A stretch of DNA of 64,000 nt. Source: Rutpela maculata (taxonomy: Eukaryota > Arthropoda > Insecta > Coleoptera > Cerambycidae). The position numbers and the translations under genes were made by a program. Location: contig OW386293.2 of the NCBI GenBank assembly GCA_936432065.2, forward strand, positions 49,323,923 through 49,387,922. Reading direction: 5' to 3'. Shown here in pieces: positions 31,029-42,015 of the stretch (positions are counted from its first letter, which is position 1; each line of letters begins with the position of its first letter). The notes beneath the pieces are model-generated. The model had not been told where the DNA came from and made no database searches. It saw only the letters and a list, made by a program, of their open reading frames with translations.

Positions 31029-31480
31029 TGTAATATGTTGCAACCCCTTAAAAATTTAAGGTTATGTTGGTTACTAAAAAGTAGGCAGATTTCAACAGAT
31101 CGAATGTCTTGAATGAATGTAGTGTATTTGCACCTACTCGAGAAACCTACCAGAAGCTAGTTCTGGTGACATCTGGAATTATCTAGAGAATGGTGGCGTC
31201 ATCACAGAAAAATCGAGATCTGTCATTTTTAAGTATAAAAGACCGACCGCATTCTCAGCGAGTAGTTCAGAAAGTATAGAAAGTGAGGTTAAGACTTCAA
31301 AGACAAACAAAGTGATAAACATTGTGGATTTTAGTCAGTAAAGTGTATTTAAATTAATAATAGTATTGTGAAGTATCCAGTAAATATTTAATAAAGTGTG
31401 TTAGTGGACATCTCTTGTTATAATTTTTGAACCCACGGAATTTGCAAGGGGTAGTTTCCTAAGGGTGGAAACACGTCACA
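31029..31480 (+). repeat. Gypsy 5' LTR
   Basis: 452 bp. It contains a TATA box, an AATAAA at 31390-31395 and TG...CA ends. Confidence 0.95.
31234..31241 (+). promoter_or_regulatory. LTR core promoter TATA box
   Basis: TATAAAAG, with TCTCAGCGAGTAGTTCAG about 20-35 bases downstream as a plausible start-site region. The same box is at 37213-37220 in the right LTR. Confidence 0.7.
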
Positions 31481-31916
31481 ATTGGTGTCAGAAAGCGGAA
31501 TTTTATGACAAGAGGGACTCTGAAGTTGTGCTGGAGTGTTCGAGACGTATTCTCGAGGTTTAGTGCTAACACAGTGGACTAATTTACTGGACATTGTTTG
31601 AGGGTTATTTTCGGACAGGAAAATAGTGTTAAGTGCATTTTTGAGACATTGTAGAACATTTTATTAGGACATTAGTGTGATAATTAAATCCTTTGAACTG
31701 AGAAGTGATAGAGACACTGAAAAAGACTCATTTAGTACGTGAAAATTTCTAGAACTTTTCTATTTGGACATTAGTGGAGATTATTAAATTCTCTGAACTG
31801 GATAGTGACAAAAGACTCTGGATAAGACTTTTTCGTGCTATTTCGAGATTTGTCTGGAAAGTTCCATTACCGATATTGACGTGACAGTTAAATTTATTTT
31901 ATTTTAATTTCGTCGT

Positions 31917-33411
31917 ATGCCCGTAACAACAAGAAGTATGGCATCCGATAAACAAATACAGGACTTATTCGAACAATTCCAAAAAAATGATGGCGCAGCA
32001 ACGGCAGGAAGACAAAGAAGAACAGGAGAGAAAACGTCAAGAAGAGCGAGATGAATTAAAGAAAATTATGGAAGACCAGGAAATAAGACGCCAAGAAGAA
32101 AAGGAAGAGCGAGAAAAACGACGTCAGGATGAAGAGAGAAGACGCCAAGAAGAAAAGGAAGAGCAAGAAAAACGACGTCAGGATGAAGAGAGAAGACGCC
32201 AGGAAGAAAAGGAAGAGCAAGAAAGAAGACGTCAAGAAGAAAAAGATGAATTGAAGAAAATGATGGAGGACCTGAAGATACGACAGCAAGAGGAGAAAGA
32301 AGAGCAAGAAAGACGACGTCAAGAGGAGAAAGAGGAACAAGAAAGACGACGTCAAGAGGAGAAAGAGGAACAAGAAAGACGCCAAGAAGAATTAAGGAAA
32401 ATTCTGAATGAACAAATGAAAATACAGCAGGACGCTATCATTTCTGCCAACGAGGAATTAAAGAGTGAAGTCAAAGAAGAGATAAACAAGGTAGAAGAAA
32501 AAGTAGGTGAAGTCGAGACAGAAGTCGGTCAAGTTAAAGAAAAAGTAAACAAGTTCGAAGAAAAAGTCAAAGGAGAAATAGACCGGCTTAAACGACAGTT
32601 GAGAGATAGAGGAAGCCAGCAGGTGGTATCATCAGGTCAGCGACTAAAACCTCCTTCTTTTGACGGCCAAGGTTCCTGGACGACGTACAAGAGGCAGTTT
32701 GAGGCGGCAGCGTGTGCGAACAACTGGGATAATGAGGAAAAGGCCATGGCAGTAGTTCTGGCGTTAAGGGGCCAGGCCTCAGAGTTACTCCAAACCATCC
32801 CAGTTGAGAAACAAAGGGACTTCAAAGTCTTGGAAGCTGCATTAGACTTGAGGTATGGCGATCAACACCTTGCCCAATTATACCAGGCTCAGCTGAAATC
32901 CCGGATGCAAAAAGCTGGGGAAAGTTTACAAGAATTTGAAGCTGCGATAGAGAGACTGGCACACCTGGCGTATCCAAATGCACCTAAAGAATTCCAGGAA
33001 CAATTAGCCGTGGGGGCCTTTTTAGATGGTATAAGGGACGAAGAGGTCAGGCGAGTTCTGAGGCTGACGAGACACCAAAGTAGTAGCGAAGCTTTGGTGC
33101 GTGCACTCGAAATAGAAGCCGCTTACAGGGATACTCCAAGGTCGAGAGTGAGAGCTGTGACTCTCGAAGAATCGCAACCAGAAATGAACCAGAGCCCCTT
33201 GCTGACTGAGATGCAGAAAATATTCACCAAATTATGCGAAAAATTGGATGGCCTCGGAAAGCAGGAAAAACAACAAAATAAAGGAAAGCCGAGCGGAGGT
33301 ATTAAATGTTTCAACTGCGGCAAGGTGGGACATATGAAACGAGACTGTCGACAGCAGAACTCGGAGAGTCGAGTAAATGCTGTGAATGTTGAAGAGAAGC
33401 AGGAAAACTAA
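31917..33411 (+). CDS. gag: Gypsy Gag, with a 1-nt frame disruption near the start
   Basis: The main 474-residue frame opens at 31987. An ATG at 31917 in another frame begins MPVTTRSMASDKQIQDLFEQ and would join it if the A7 run at 31980-31986 had one A fewer, so the true start is probably 31917 and this copy has a 1-nt insertion. Residues about 1-165 of the main frame are a highly charged coiled coil with repeated RRQEEKEEQE units. Residues 220-400 form a retrotransposon gag domain (SFDGQGSWTTYKRQFEAA; LKSRMQKAGESLQEFEAAIE). A CCHC knuckle CFNCGKVGHMKRDC lies near residue 441. Stop at 33409-33411. It packages element RNA in virus-like particles (family knowledge). Confidence 0.9.
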
Positions 33412-34055
33412 AGATAGCCAGCACCAAGGGGGCTGTGCTGGCTAGGGAATGCGGTGCCCCCAGAGAAGTAAAGATTTCCCAGCTCCAAAGAATTCCAAGT
33501 AGTCTGTTGTTGCAAGGATATGTGAATGGAAGAAAATGCGTGTTTACTATTGACACCGGTGCTACGTCATCAATAGTGCGGCCAGGGTTTATATCAGGCT
33601 TGCAGATTAACAAGAAGCAAAATGGAGTAATCATTCGGACAGCCACGGGGGACAGGGCTGCGGTCCATGGAGAGGTCAACTTGGAACTGCAGGTTGGACG
33701 GTTGAGGTTCAATTACAAGGTCATTGTGGCTGACATTATGGATGATTTCATTTTGGGTCTGGACATCATGGGAGAGCAGGGATTTATTGTTGACGTAGGG
33801 GAGCGAGTCTTAAAAATTGGAAATGAGGAATTTATTCTGGCAACCGCAGATGACCAATTCCATAAAGCAAGGTTGTTAACAACACAGACGATCAAGATTC
33901 CTGCTCATTCAGAACAAATGATCATTGCTGCCTTAGAAGGAAATCCTGGAGGGTACCGTGTTGGCCTAGTTGAAGATGACGAATCGATTAAGTCCCTACC
34001 CAATATTATTGTAGCGAGACTAAAGACAAAATCCCAATTAGAGTCGTTAATTTAA
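33393..34055 (+). CDS. Gypsy protease region, -1 frame relative to Gag
   Basis: The frame is open from 33393, so it overlaps the last 19 bases of gag in the -1 frame, and would be reached by ribosomal frameshifting near CAGGAAAACTAA. It has no ATG close to the overlap. Aspartic protease residues appear as FTIDTGATSSIV near 33545, with a flap-like VIIRTATGD and DFILGLDIMG further on. A single-base slip near 34030 (the ACAAAA run) puts the rest of Pol in another frame, and this frame ends at 34053-34055. Whether the element once used one long Pol frame is inferred from the clean continuation. Confidence 0.85.
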   Translation, partial: REAGKLKIASTKGAVLARECGAPREVKISQLQRIPSSLLLQGYVNGRKCVFTIDTGATSSIVRPGFISGLQINKKQNGVIIRTATGDRAAVHGEVNLELQVGRLRFNYKVIVADIMDDFILGLDIMGEQGFIVDVGERVLKIGNEEFILATADDQFHKARLLTTQTIKIPAHSEQMIIAALEGNPGGYRVGLVEDDESIKSLPNIIVARLKTKSQLESLI

Positions 34056-36997
34056 ATTCCCACTCTGTGACAATTAAGAAAGGCAAACCGATTGGCTCCT
34101 ATGAACCGGTCACATGGGTAGCGAGGTGCGAGGAACAAACAGAGGGAAGAAGTTCATCTATGAAAATAGACCAGGAAGTTTTGACCTTGCTGACTACCCA
34201 GTTGGAGCATTTATCTGAGGATGAACGAAGGGAGGCAATCAAGTTCCTAGAAAAGGAAAGTTCAGTATTTGCCAAGAATACAGAGGCCCTTACAAAAACA
34301 GACATAGTCCAGCATCGGATAAATACTGGCGCTATTTGACAACCACCTAGGAGGCTTCCATTAGCAAAACAAGAAGATGCCTCGGCAATGATAGACAAGA
34401 TGCTACAAGATGGAGTCATTGAGGAGTCGACGAGTCCCTGGTCATCGCCAGTAGTTTTAGTTGGCAAGAAGGACGGAACGTTAAGATTTTGTGTCGATTA
34501 TCGAAAATTAAACGATGTCACGAAGAAAGACAGTTACCCATTACCACGAATTGATGACACATTAAGCACGTTGGCAGGCTCACGTTGGTTTTCTACGTTA
34601 GACCTTAGGAGTGGATACTGGCAAGTGGGGCTTCATCCGGATGATAAGGGAAAGACAGCGTTTTCAGCAGGCAGTGGTCTTTATCAATTTACCGTGATGC
34701 TTTTTGGACTTTGCAATGCGCCAGCTACCTTTGAAAGATTGATGGAATTCGTACTGCGAGGGCTAACCTGGAGGACGTGCCTGGTTTACCTTGACGACGT
34801 GCTTGTTATGGGACAGGACTTTACAGAACATTTGAAAAATCTTCAAGAAGTATTTGGGCGAGTCAGGAATGCCCATCTGAAGTTGAACCCGAAGAAGTGC
34901 CTGCTATTCCAGAAAGAAGTCAAATTTCTTGGTCACGTGGTGTCTTCGGATGGAATACAAACAGACCCCGACAAAATTTCTGCTGTACGAGATTGGCCAA
35001 GACCATCTAACGTTCATGATGTACGGAGCTTCCTTGGCCTCTGCACTTATTATAGGCGCTTCGTGGAAGGGTTTGCAGAAATTGCGAAGCCACTACACCG
35101 GCTGACAGAAGAGAAAGTGCAGTACCAGTGGACACCGGAATGTGAAACGGCATGGAGAAAATTGAAGGCAGCTTTATGTACTGGTCCTGTGCTAGCATAC
35201 CCACAACGGGAAGGACTTTTTATTTTAGATACGGATGCCAGCAATTCTTCGGTCGGTTGTGTACTGTCTCAAATCCAGAATGGGCAGGAAAGAGTGATCG
35301 AGTACTTCAGCAAGGTGCTGTCCAAACCGGAAAGAAACTATTGTGTAACCCGGAAAGAGTTACTGGCCATCGTTAAATCAGTGGACCATTTTCATAAATA
35401 TCTTTATGGACGACATTTCAAGATTCGGACCGATCATGCTGCATTAAAATGGCTGTTGCAGTTGAAAACCCCTGAAGGTCAACTGGCTCGTTGGATAGAA
35501 CGGCTGCAACAGTATGATTTCAAAATCGAACATCGACCTGGAAGATCTCATAAGAACGCAGACGCTTTATCTAGAAGACCGTGCAAGGAAGATTGTAAGC
35601 ACTGCCGCCATGTTGAGAAATTGCAGGGTACGGTGGCCGTCAACACAATTAAAATAGAGGTACCGGATGATTGGACAACCGAAGCCTTGAGACAGGAACA
35701 ATTGAATGTCACAGAAATTGGGGCTATATTGAGAGCAAAGGAGAAAGGAATTCGACCAGCGTGGAAGGATGTTTCGGATAAGGCAGTTGGATTGAAGGCT
35801 TTGTGGGCCCAATGGGATTCACTTAAAGTCATGAACGGGCTGCTAAAGAGAGCTTGGGAAAGCCCGGATGGCAGGGAAGTTGTTATGCGTCTAGTGATTC
35901 CCAGGTGTCGAGTACCGAAAGTACTTCAGGAAGTGCATAATGGAGCATCCGGTGGGCACTTCGGCGTTAATAAGACCCTGAATAAAGTACGAGAACGATT
36001 TTATTGGGTAAATAGTCGTCAAGATGTGGAAGCCTGGTGTCGCAATTGCAAAATTTGTGCAGCCAGTAAGGGACCACAGATTAGAAGTGGGGGTGCAATG
36101 AAGCAATATAACGTCGGAGCTCCTTTCGAGAGGATCGCGATCGATATAGCCGGCCCATTCCCAGTAACCAAGGATGGGAACAAGTACATCCTGGTTGCCA
36201 TGGACTATTTTAGTAAGTGGCCAGAGGCCTATGCAATTCCAAACCAAGAAGCAGTCACTGTCGCCAAAGTCTTGGTAGATAATTTGATATATCGGTTTGG
36301 TGTACCCCTGGAGCTGCACTCAGATCAAGGGAGGAACTTTGAGTCAGGGGTGTTTCAGCAAATCTGCAAGTTATTGGGGATACACAAAACACGGACAACA
36401 GCCCTTCACCCGCAATCAGATGGAATGGTGGAACGACATAACAAGACCATGAAAGAACATCTCTCTAAAGTGGTTCATAAGAATCAACGTGATTGGGATC
36501 TCCACATACCGTTCTTCCTCATGGCATACAGAGCTGCTATCCACGAGTCTACGAAACAAACACCAGCCCGTGTAGTATTTGGACATGAGATCAGACTGCC
36601 GTGTGATTTGATTTTCGGAACACCAGGCGGAGAACAGCTTCCTGTGAACAGCTATGTGGATGAAATGAGTGAACGGCTAAGAAATGTTCATGAGCTGGTT
36701 AGAGACCAAATCACCATAGCCAGTGACCGAATGAAGGCTCGATACGACCGTAAGGGTAGTTCAGAAGGATTCAAGGCAGGAGATCTGGTTTGGCTGTACA
36801 ACCCACAGCGGAAGAAAGGGAAGTCACCGAAACTTCAACCTCCTTGGGAAGGACCTTATACTGTTATTACCCGAATTAATGATGTCGTCTATCGTATTCA
36901 ACGAAACAAAAAGTCCAAGATGAAGATCGTACACTTGGATAGACTGGCGAAGTATGTGAAAGAGGCTGAATTGCCTGACCGGGACGTTCAGGCTTAA
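34035..36997 (+). CDS. pol: Gypsy Pol: reverse transcriptase, RNase H, integrase
   Basis: After the slip, this frame runs IPIRVVNLNSHSVTIKKG to a TGA at 34337-34339 (probably a CGA arginine changed by C to T). It continues from there for 886 residues. RT: LQDGVIEESTSPWSSPVVLV, FSTLDLRSGYWQV and LVYLDDVLVMG (YLDD box). RNase H: FILDTDASNSSVGCVLSQ and FKIRTDHAALKWLL. Integrase: HHCC zinc finger near GGHFGVNKT...CRNCKICAA, then catalytic residues in AIDIAGPF, LHSDQGRNFES and DGMVERHNK. It ends with a GPYTVITRI-type C-terminal fold. Only the stop and frame slip prevent full expression, so a recent decay is likely. Stop at 36995-36997. Confidence 0.93.
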
Positions 36998-37008
36998 GGA
37001 AGGGGCAG

Positions 37009-37469
37009 TGTAATATGTTGCAACCCCTTAAAAATTTAAGGTTATGTTGGTTACTAAAAAGTAGGCAGATTTCAACAGATCGAATGTCTGAATGAATGTA
37101 GTGTATTTGCACCTACTCGAGAAACCTACCAGAAGCTAGTTCTGGTGACATCTGGAATTATCTAGAGAATGGTGGCGTCATCACAGAAAAATCGAGATCT
37201 GTCATTTTTAAGTATAAAAGACCGACCGCATTCTCAGCGAGTAGTTCAGAAAGTTCAGAAAGTATAGAAAGTGAGGTTAAGACTTCAAAGATAAACAAAG
37301 TGATAAACATTGTGGATTTTAGTCAGTAAAGTGTATTTAAATTAATAATAGTATTGTGAAGTATCCAGTAAATATTTAATAAAGTGTGTTAGTGGACATC
37401 TCTTGTTATAATTTTTGGAACCCACGGAATTTGCAAGGGGTAGTTTCCTAAGGGTGGAAACACGTCACA
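37009..37469 (+). repeat. Gypsy 3' LTR
   Basis: 461 bp, longer than its partner because GTTCAGAAA is duplicated near 37251. It holds the second TATAAAAG and AATAAA. Confidence 0.95.
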
Positions 37470-37473
37470 GTAT

Positions 37474-38020
37474 CATAGCCTGAGGTGTTTGTATATATAG
37501 GTAGCTTTGGTGTACATAATAGTTTCGATATTGTAGCTTATAGAAAAAAAAAAAAATTATTGTATTCCGAATTGTGTGTTTTATTGCTGTGTATGTGAAA
37601 GTCTAATTTTCTCTATTTTATCCACTGGAAGTTACCGTTTCTCCACTGTAGTTACTCCAGCTCTACTGTACCAGCTGTTTTAGGAACACGGCGTTTCCCA
37701 ACGTAATATAGGGAACTGGCGCCTGAGTAACCGATCCGTAAATACTGCCGTTGCTAAGGTGTCAAAAATGACGTTTTCAGGCCTCACCGGAAAGTACTGT
37801 TATTGAACTTTTTCGTGGAACTAGTTTTTTTATTTTCTAATTCATGTAACTTGTCGAGCTTTGATTATTAGAGTGACTATTGACATATGTCAACACGCAA
37901 CAACTGCAATTTTTATAAATTTCTATTGAATTTACGACAAAACAACAACAACAATTAAAGAGATTATGGAAATTGTAATAATTTAAATATTTTAAAATAT
38001 ATTAAATCATCGGCGAAAAA
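37474..38020. other. No recognised feature
   Basis: Sequence between the gypsy element and the tandem duplication. It has no open frame of note and no tail or TIR. A moderately GC-rich patch lies near 37660-37790. Confidence 0.45.
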
Positions 38021-38032
38021 ATTATATTTTCA

Positions 38033-38116
38033 ACTTAGCAGCAAAATAGATTGACTGCCTTGACTCTGTTCCTAGTCGAGCGTTGCATGCCGCGGCAGTT
38101 AATCTACTATCTTGCT
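38033..38116. repeat. Hairpin at start of duplication unit (copy 1)
   Basis: CTTAGCAGCAAAATAGATTG pairs with CAATCTACTATCTTGCTGTT-type right arm with mismatches. The same hairpin lies at 39935-40022 in copy 2 (right arm TCAATCTACTATTTTGCTGC), where pairing is closer. Between the arms is a conserved GC-rich core TCCTAGTCGAGC...CCGCGGCAGT. Confidence 0.75.
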
Positions 38117-38210
38117 GTTTAGCTAAACAAATAACTTGCATGTAACACATGTGAGTTGAAATTATTGCAAATTAGGTCCTCTAACACCTCTTGATGGAAT
38201 CCTGTTTATC

Positions 38211-38910
38211 CTTTTTAAGTAGCTTTGCCGCTTTCATATGAGGCAACTAGTGACGACAATCAGTGGTCGCCACTAGTGACTCTTTGGTGGCGATACGGTC
38301 AACTTGCAGGCAACTAGTTGTCCCCCACCTCTCTTTTACGACTGATTTCTTCATCAAGGATAGAGGAAAATGTACTTTGACAGTTGAAAAGATGGTCTCG
38401 AATTCTTATTTTGCTAATCAAGAAGAAAAATCGAAGGCAAAGACAAATGCAAGTGCGTCCTATGCTATCAACAAGAGTGGATAAAGGTCTATATTTTACA
38501 CTATTTAACGATTTGTGTTTGTGTTTGTTAAGTCCTCTGTATTCACTTTTGCGTCAACCAAAATAATTGTTTTACAGTCATTGTAAAAAGTCATGAAACG
38601 ACATCTATTCACCATGTCTTGCAAAACAATATAATATTTTGGTTTTAATAATATAAAATAATATAGAAAAAACAAGATAATATTTTGGTTTTAATAATAT
38701 AAAATTTATTAAATGTGGAAGCCACAAGTTGAAACGTGTGAACGCTTGCATTTAAAACAATACCCAAACTAGGGTGGCGGCCACTGTGATCATCAGCCAC
38801 CAGTTGCGAGAGTGAGCAACTATCCGCCAGTGATATCAGTTGTCGCCACTGCAGTTGCCACGTGTGAAAGCGCTCATTTACGATAATGCTTTACTAGTGG
38901 CTTAACATTT
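38211..38910. mobile_element. TIR element inserted in copy 1 only
   Basis: Inverted words GGCAACTAGTGACGACAATC (38243) and complement of GGCAACTGCAGTGGCGACAA (to about 38860) mark its arms, with GCTTTCATATGAGG / complement near the ends. Copy 2 reads straight through the site (GTAGCTTTAACATTTT), so this is an insertion. Flanks AGTAGCTT and AGTGGCTT look like an 8-bp duplication with one mismatch. The right end carries about 30 bases beyond the paired arm. Confidence 0.75.
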
Positions 38911-39921
38911 TAAATCATAATTCCCAGCTAACATTGGATAAAACGACCCTCTTGATAATTATACGCCACCGTTTTAAAGGAAAGAGGTTTAAAGACAATA
39001 TTGCATGTCATGCTCTGCTAGCTTCGCAGACGAGAGGTATTACCCTGACACCATGTATTATTTAATTACTAGCAAAACAGCGAAACCACTTATTTTACCA
39101 TTATTCCACACTTATATTTGACATAGTTTCGTAAGATAATATAATTAAATTAGATTAAATCTACCTGATTTTTTGATAATGTTTTAAGAAACGAAATATT
39201 TGTTAGTATAAGTGAATATTGGAAAAAGGCAAGATTGCAATAACAGTTCTTATTTTTGTAAAGTAATCTCGCTTTAATTGTACCTAGAACATCGACTTAA
39301 ATATTTCATTTTTTCCTGTGGCTACCTGCCTTCCCTTTCAGTTTTAGGCAAGATTCTCTATTTATTTATTCCTTTATTTTGTTCTGAAACTGACCCATAC
39401 TAATCATACGATTTATTTGTTTTCTTGACAATCCCAAAGTTCGTTACCAAAAATAAAATATTGTGTTCCAAAATTTGGGAAACTTTACTGAAATTTTAAC
39501 ATTTTCTCTCTTTCTTTTCTATCGAAATAAAACGATCTTTATTCATTTCTTATGGAGATTTTTTATTTGTTGATTTGTTTTTGTATATTTACATTAGTTC
39601 TTTAAAATGGAAAATATACTGGATGCTTAAATATTTTTTAAACTAAACTAACCAATATTTGGTACACCGTTAATTCATTTTCACAAATAATTCATGTAAA
39701 TCCTACATAAATGATTATAAATATTAAAAAACTTATGTTCAATAAATACTGTGATATGTTTCTCAGAAACGTTTGTAAATCCTAATAAATCAGCCTTAAC
39801 GTGGAAAATAATTAAAAATATTTAATTGGGAACTAAACTAAAGGCACTCTTAGAAGCTTAATAATATTGCACAATTTTTATTGTGCAAAATAGTATTGCA
39901 CAATGTTGTATACTTAAAAGA

Positions 39922-41192
39922 ATTATATTTTCAACTTAGCAGCAAAATAGATTGACTGACTTGACTCTATTCCTAGTCGAGCATGGCAAGCCGCGGCAGT
40001 CAATCTACTATTTTGCTGCTTAGTTAAACAAATAACTTGCATGTAAGACATGTGAGTTGAAATGATTGCAAATTAGGTCCTCTAATACCTATTAACGGAA
40101 ATACCTCGAGTTACTAGTACCTAACCCTGTATATCATCCTTTTTAAGTAGCTTTAACATTTTAAATCAAAATTCCCAGCTAACATTGTATAAAACGACCC
40201 TCTTGATAAATATACGCCACCGTTTTAAAGGAAAGAGGTTTAAAGACAATATTGTTGTTTCATTTCATTTGGTAATGTGCATGTCATACTCTGCTAGCTT
40301 CGCAGACGAGAGGTATTACCCTGACACCCTGTATTATTTAATTATTAGCAAAACAGCGAAACCACTTATTTTACCATTATTGCACACTTATATTTAACAT
40401 AGTTTTGTAAGATAACATAATTAAATTAGATTAAATCTACCTGATTTGTTGATAATGTTTTAAAAAACGAAATATTTGTCAGTATAAGTGAATATTGGAA
40501 AAAGGTAAGATTGCAATAACAGTTCTTATTTTTGTAAAGTAATCTCGCTTTAATTGTACCTAGAACATCGACATAAATATTTCATTTTTTCCTGTGGCTA
40601 CCTCCCTTCGCTTTCAGTTTTAGGCAAGAACCCCTATTTATTTATTCCTTTATTTTGTTCGTTAACTGATCCATACTAATCATATGATTTATTTGTTTTC
40701 TTGACAATCCCAAAGTTCGTTACCAAAAATAAAATATTGTCTTCCAAAATTTGGGAAACGTTACTGGAATTTTAACATTTTCTCCCTTTCTTTTTTATCG
40801 AAATAAAACGATCTTTATTCATTTCTTATGGAGATTTTTTATTTGTTGATTTGTTTTCGTATATTTACATTAGTTCTTTAAAATGGAAAATTTACTGGAT
40901 GCTTAAATATTTTTTAAACTAATCAATATTTGGTACACCGTTAATTCATTTTCACAAATAATTCATGCAAATCCTCCATAAATCATTATAAATATTAAAG
41001 AACTTATGTTAAATAAATACTGTGATTCAATAAATGCTTCTCAGAAACGTTTGTAAATCCTAATAAATCAGCCTTAACGTGGAAAATAATTAAAATATTT
41101 AATTGGGAACTAAACTAAAGGCACTCTTAGAAGCTTAATAATATTGCACAATTTTTATTGTGCAAAATAGTATTGCACAATGTTGTATACTT
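39922..41192 (+). repeat. Tandem segmental duplication, copy 2
   Basis: 1271 bp, direct orientation, six bases after copy 1. A 70-residue frame (40185-40397) lies inside but has no domain, and the corresponding stretch of copy 1 is altered, so I do not treat it as a gene. Contains an extra segment ACGGAAATACCTCGAGTTAC near 40095. Confidence 0.9.
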
Positions 41193-41742
41193 CGAACGAT
41201 TCAATATTTTTGCACAATATTCAGTTAAGTTCTGGAAACAGGTGAGTTAAAATATATAAACGAAAAGCTTGCTTGGCGGTTTTATTACATTTTGCTTGTA
41301 AAATACCAAGAAACAGCGTTGGTGGCACTTAAAATGTACTGAATTCAATTTAATATTTTTTTTACAATTTCCTTGCCGGCTTTTGGTTACATCTTTGTTT
41401 TCTTTTAGTTCCTTATATGCTTCATTTTTTAAGTTCTTCTCAGAGTATTATATGTACACTTTCAGTATTCTACAAACTTATAATTGTCCATATAAATTTT
41501 GAAAATTCTTGAATAAATCACTACTTCGGTCTTATTTGTCATACCTACAAGCTGTATTGAGTGAAGATTACGTAACACTACACGTACAATATAATTCAAG
41601 ATTGTGCAATACATTTTAAATATGCACAATCTTCATTCAATTCTTGAGCAATGTACACAATATAGATCCTAAAGATATATACAAATATAATAAAGGAATA
41701 TTTAAAATAAAAAGAATAAACATTACTTATGTAGATATAGTT
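41193..41742. other. No recognised feature
   Basis: AT-rich, with TGCACAAT words repeated at 41150-41240 and 41605-41650 but no structure I can name. Confidence 0.4.
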
Positions 41743-41744
41743 TT

Positions 41745-42015
41745 GTATGACTGCGTGGTCCAGAGGCAAACACAACTGGCTTTCGTCTGGAGTTCGGGTT
41801 TATTTCCTGGTCGGGGCACTGAGATTTTTTAGAAAAAAAAGAATGATCCCGGTATACTCGGATATTGGATATGTATTCCTTGTCTCGAAATGCGTACCCC
41901 TTCAATTTAGGCCTTTAGAGTCAAAGGGAATTCTATTATTTGTAGTGTGTCAGTTACTTAACTTGATTAAACTGTGTATGAAATTGCAACCACTAGTCAT
42001 TAAAGACATAGGTCT
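41745..42015 (+). mobile_element. tRNA-derived SINE (probable)
   Basis: The head GACTGCGTGGTCCAGAGGC has an A-box-like word, and GTTCGGGTTTATTTCCTGGT a degraded B box about 55 bases later, followed by GGGCACTGAGA. That layout is shared by tRNA-headed insect SINEs. The tail region is not clear. The overlapping open frames are artefacts. Confidence 0.55.

Larger units (their letters stand above)
31029..37469 (+). mobile_element. Ty3/gypsy LTR retrotransposon, near-complete, 6.4 kb
   Basis: LTRs at 31029-31480 and 37009-37469 begin TGTAATATG and end CGTCACA. They differ by about a 10-base duplication (GTTCAGAAA in the right copy), two single-base indels and few substitutions. A 4-bp duplication GTAT flanks them (31025-31028, 37470-37473). 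A PBS (TTGGTGTCAG from 31482) and a purine tract (GGAAGGGGCAG) are present. Gag, protease, RT, RNase H and integrase follow in gypsy order; there is no env frame. Three lesions interrupt coding. Confidence 0.97.
38021..39915 (+). repeat. Tandem segmental duplication, copy 1
   Basis: Begins ATTATATTTTCAACTTAGC and ends ATGTTGTATACTT. It matches copy 2 (39922-41192) across its length except for a 650-700 bp insert at about 38211-38910 and small indels, for example missing TGTTTCATTTCATTTGGTAA near 39002. The unit itself has no recognised coding. The start is a palindrome. Confidence 0.9.

Noticed and set aside
32056..32385. Minus-strand Leu/Phe-rich frame that looks like membrane helices
   Set aside because: It is the reverse of the Glu/Lys/Arg coiled coil of Gag; no independent evidence.
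36998..37008. Envelope gene or infectious endogenous virus in the gypsy element
   Set aside because: Pol ends 11 bases before the 3' LTR; there is no room for an env frame.
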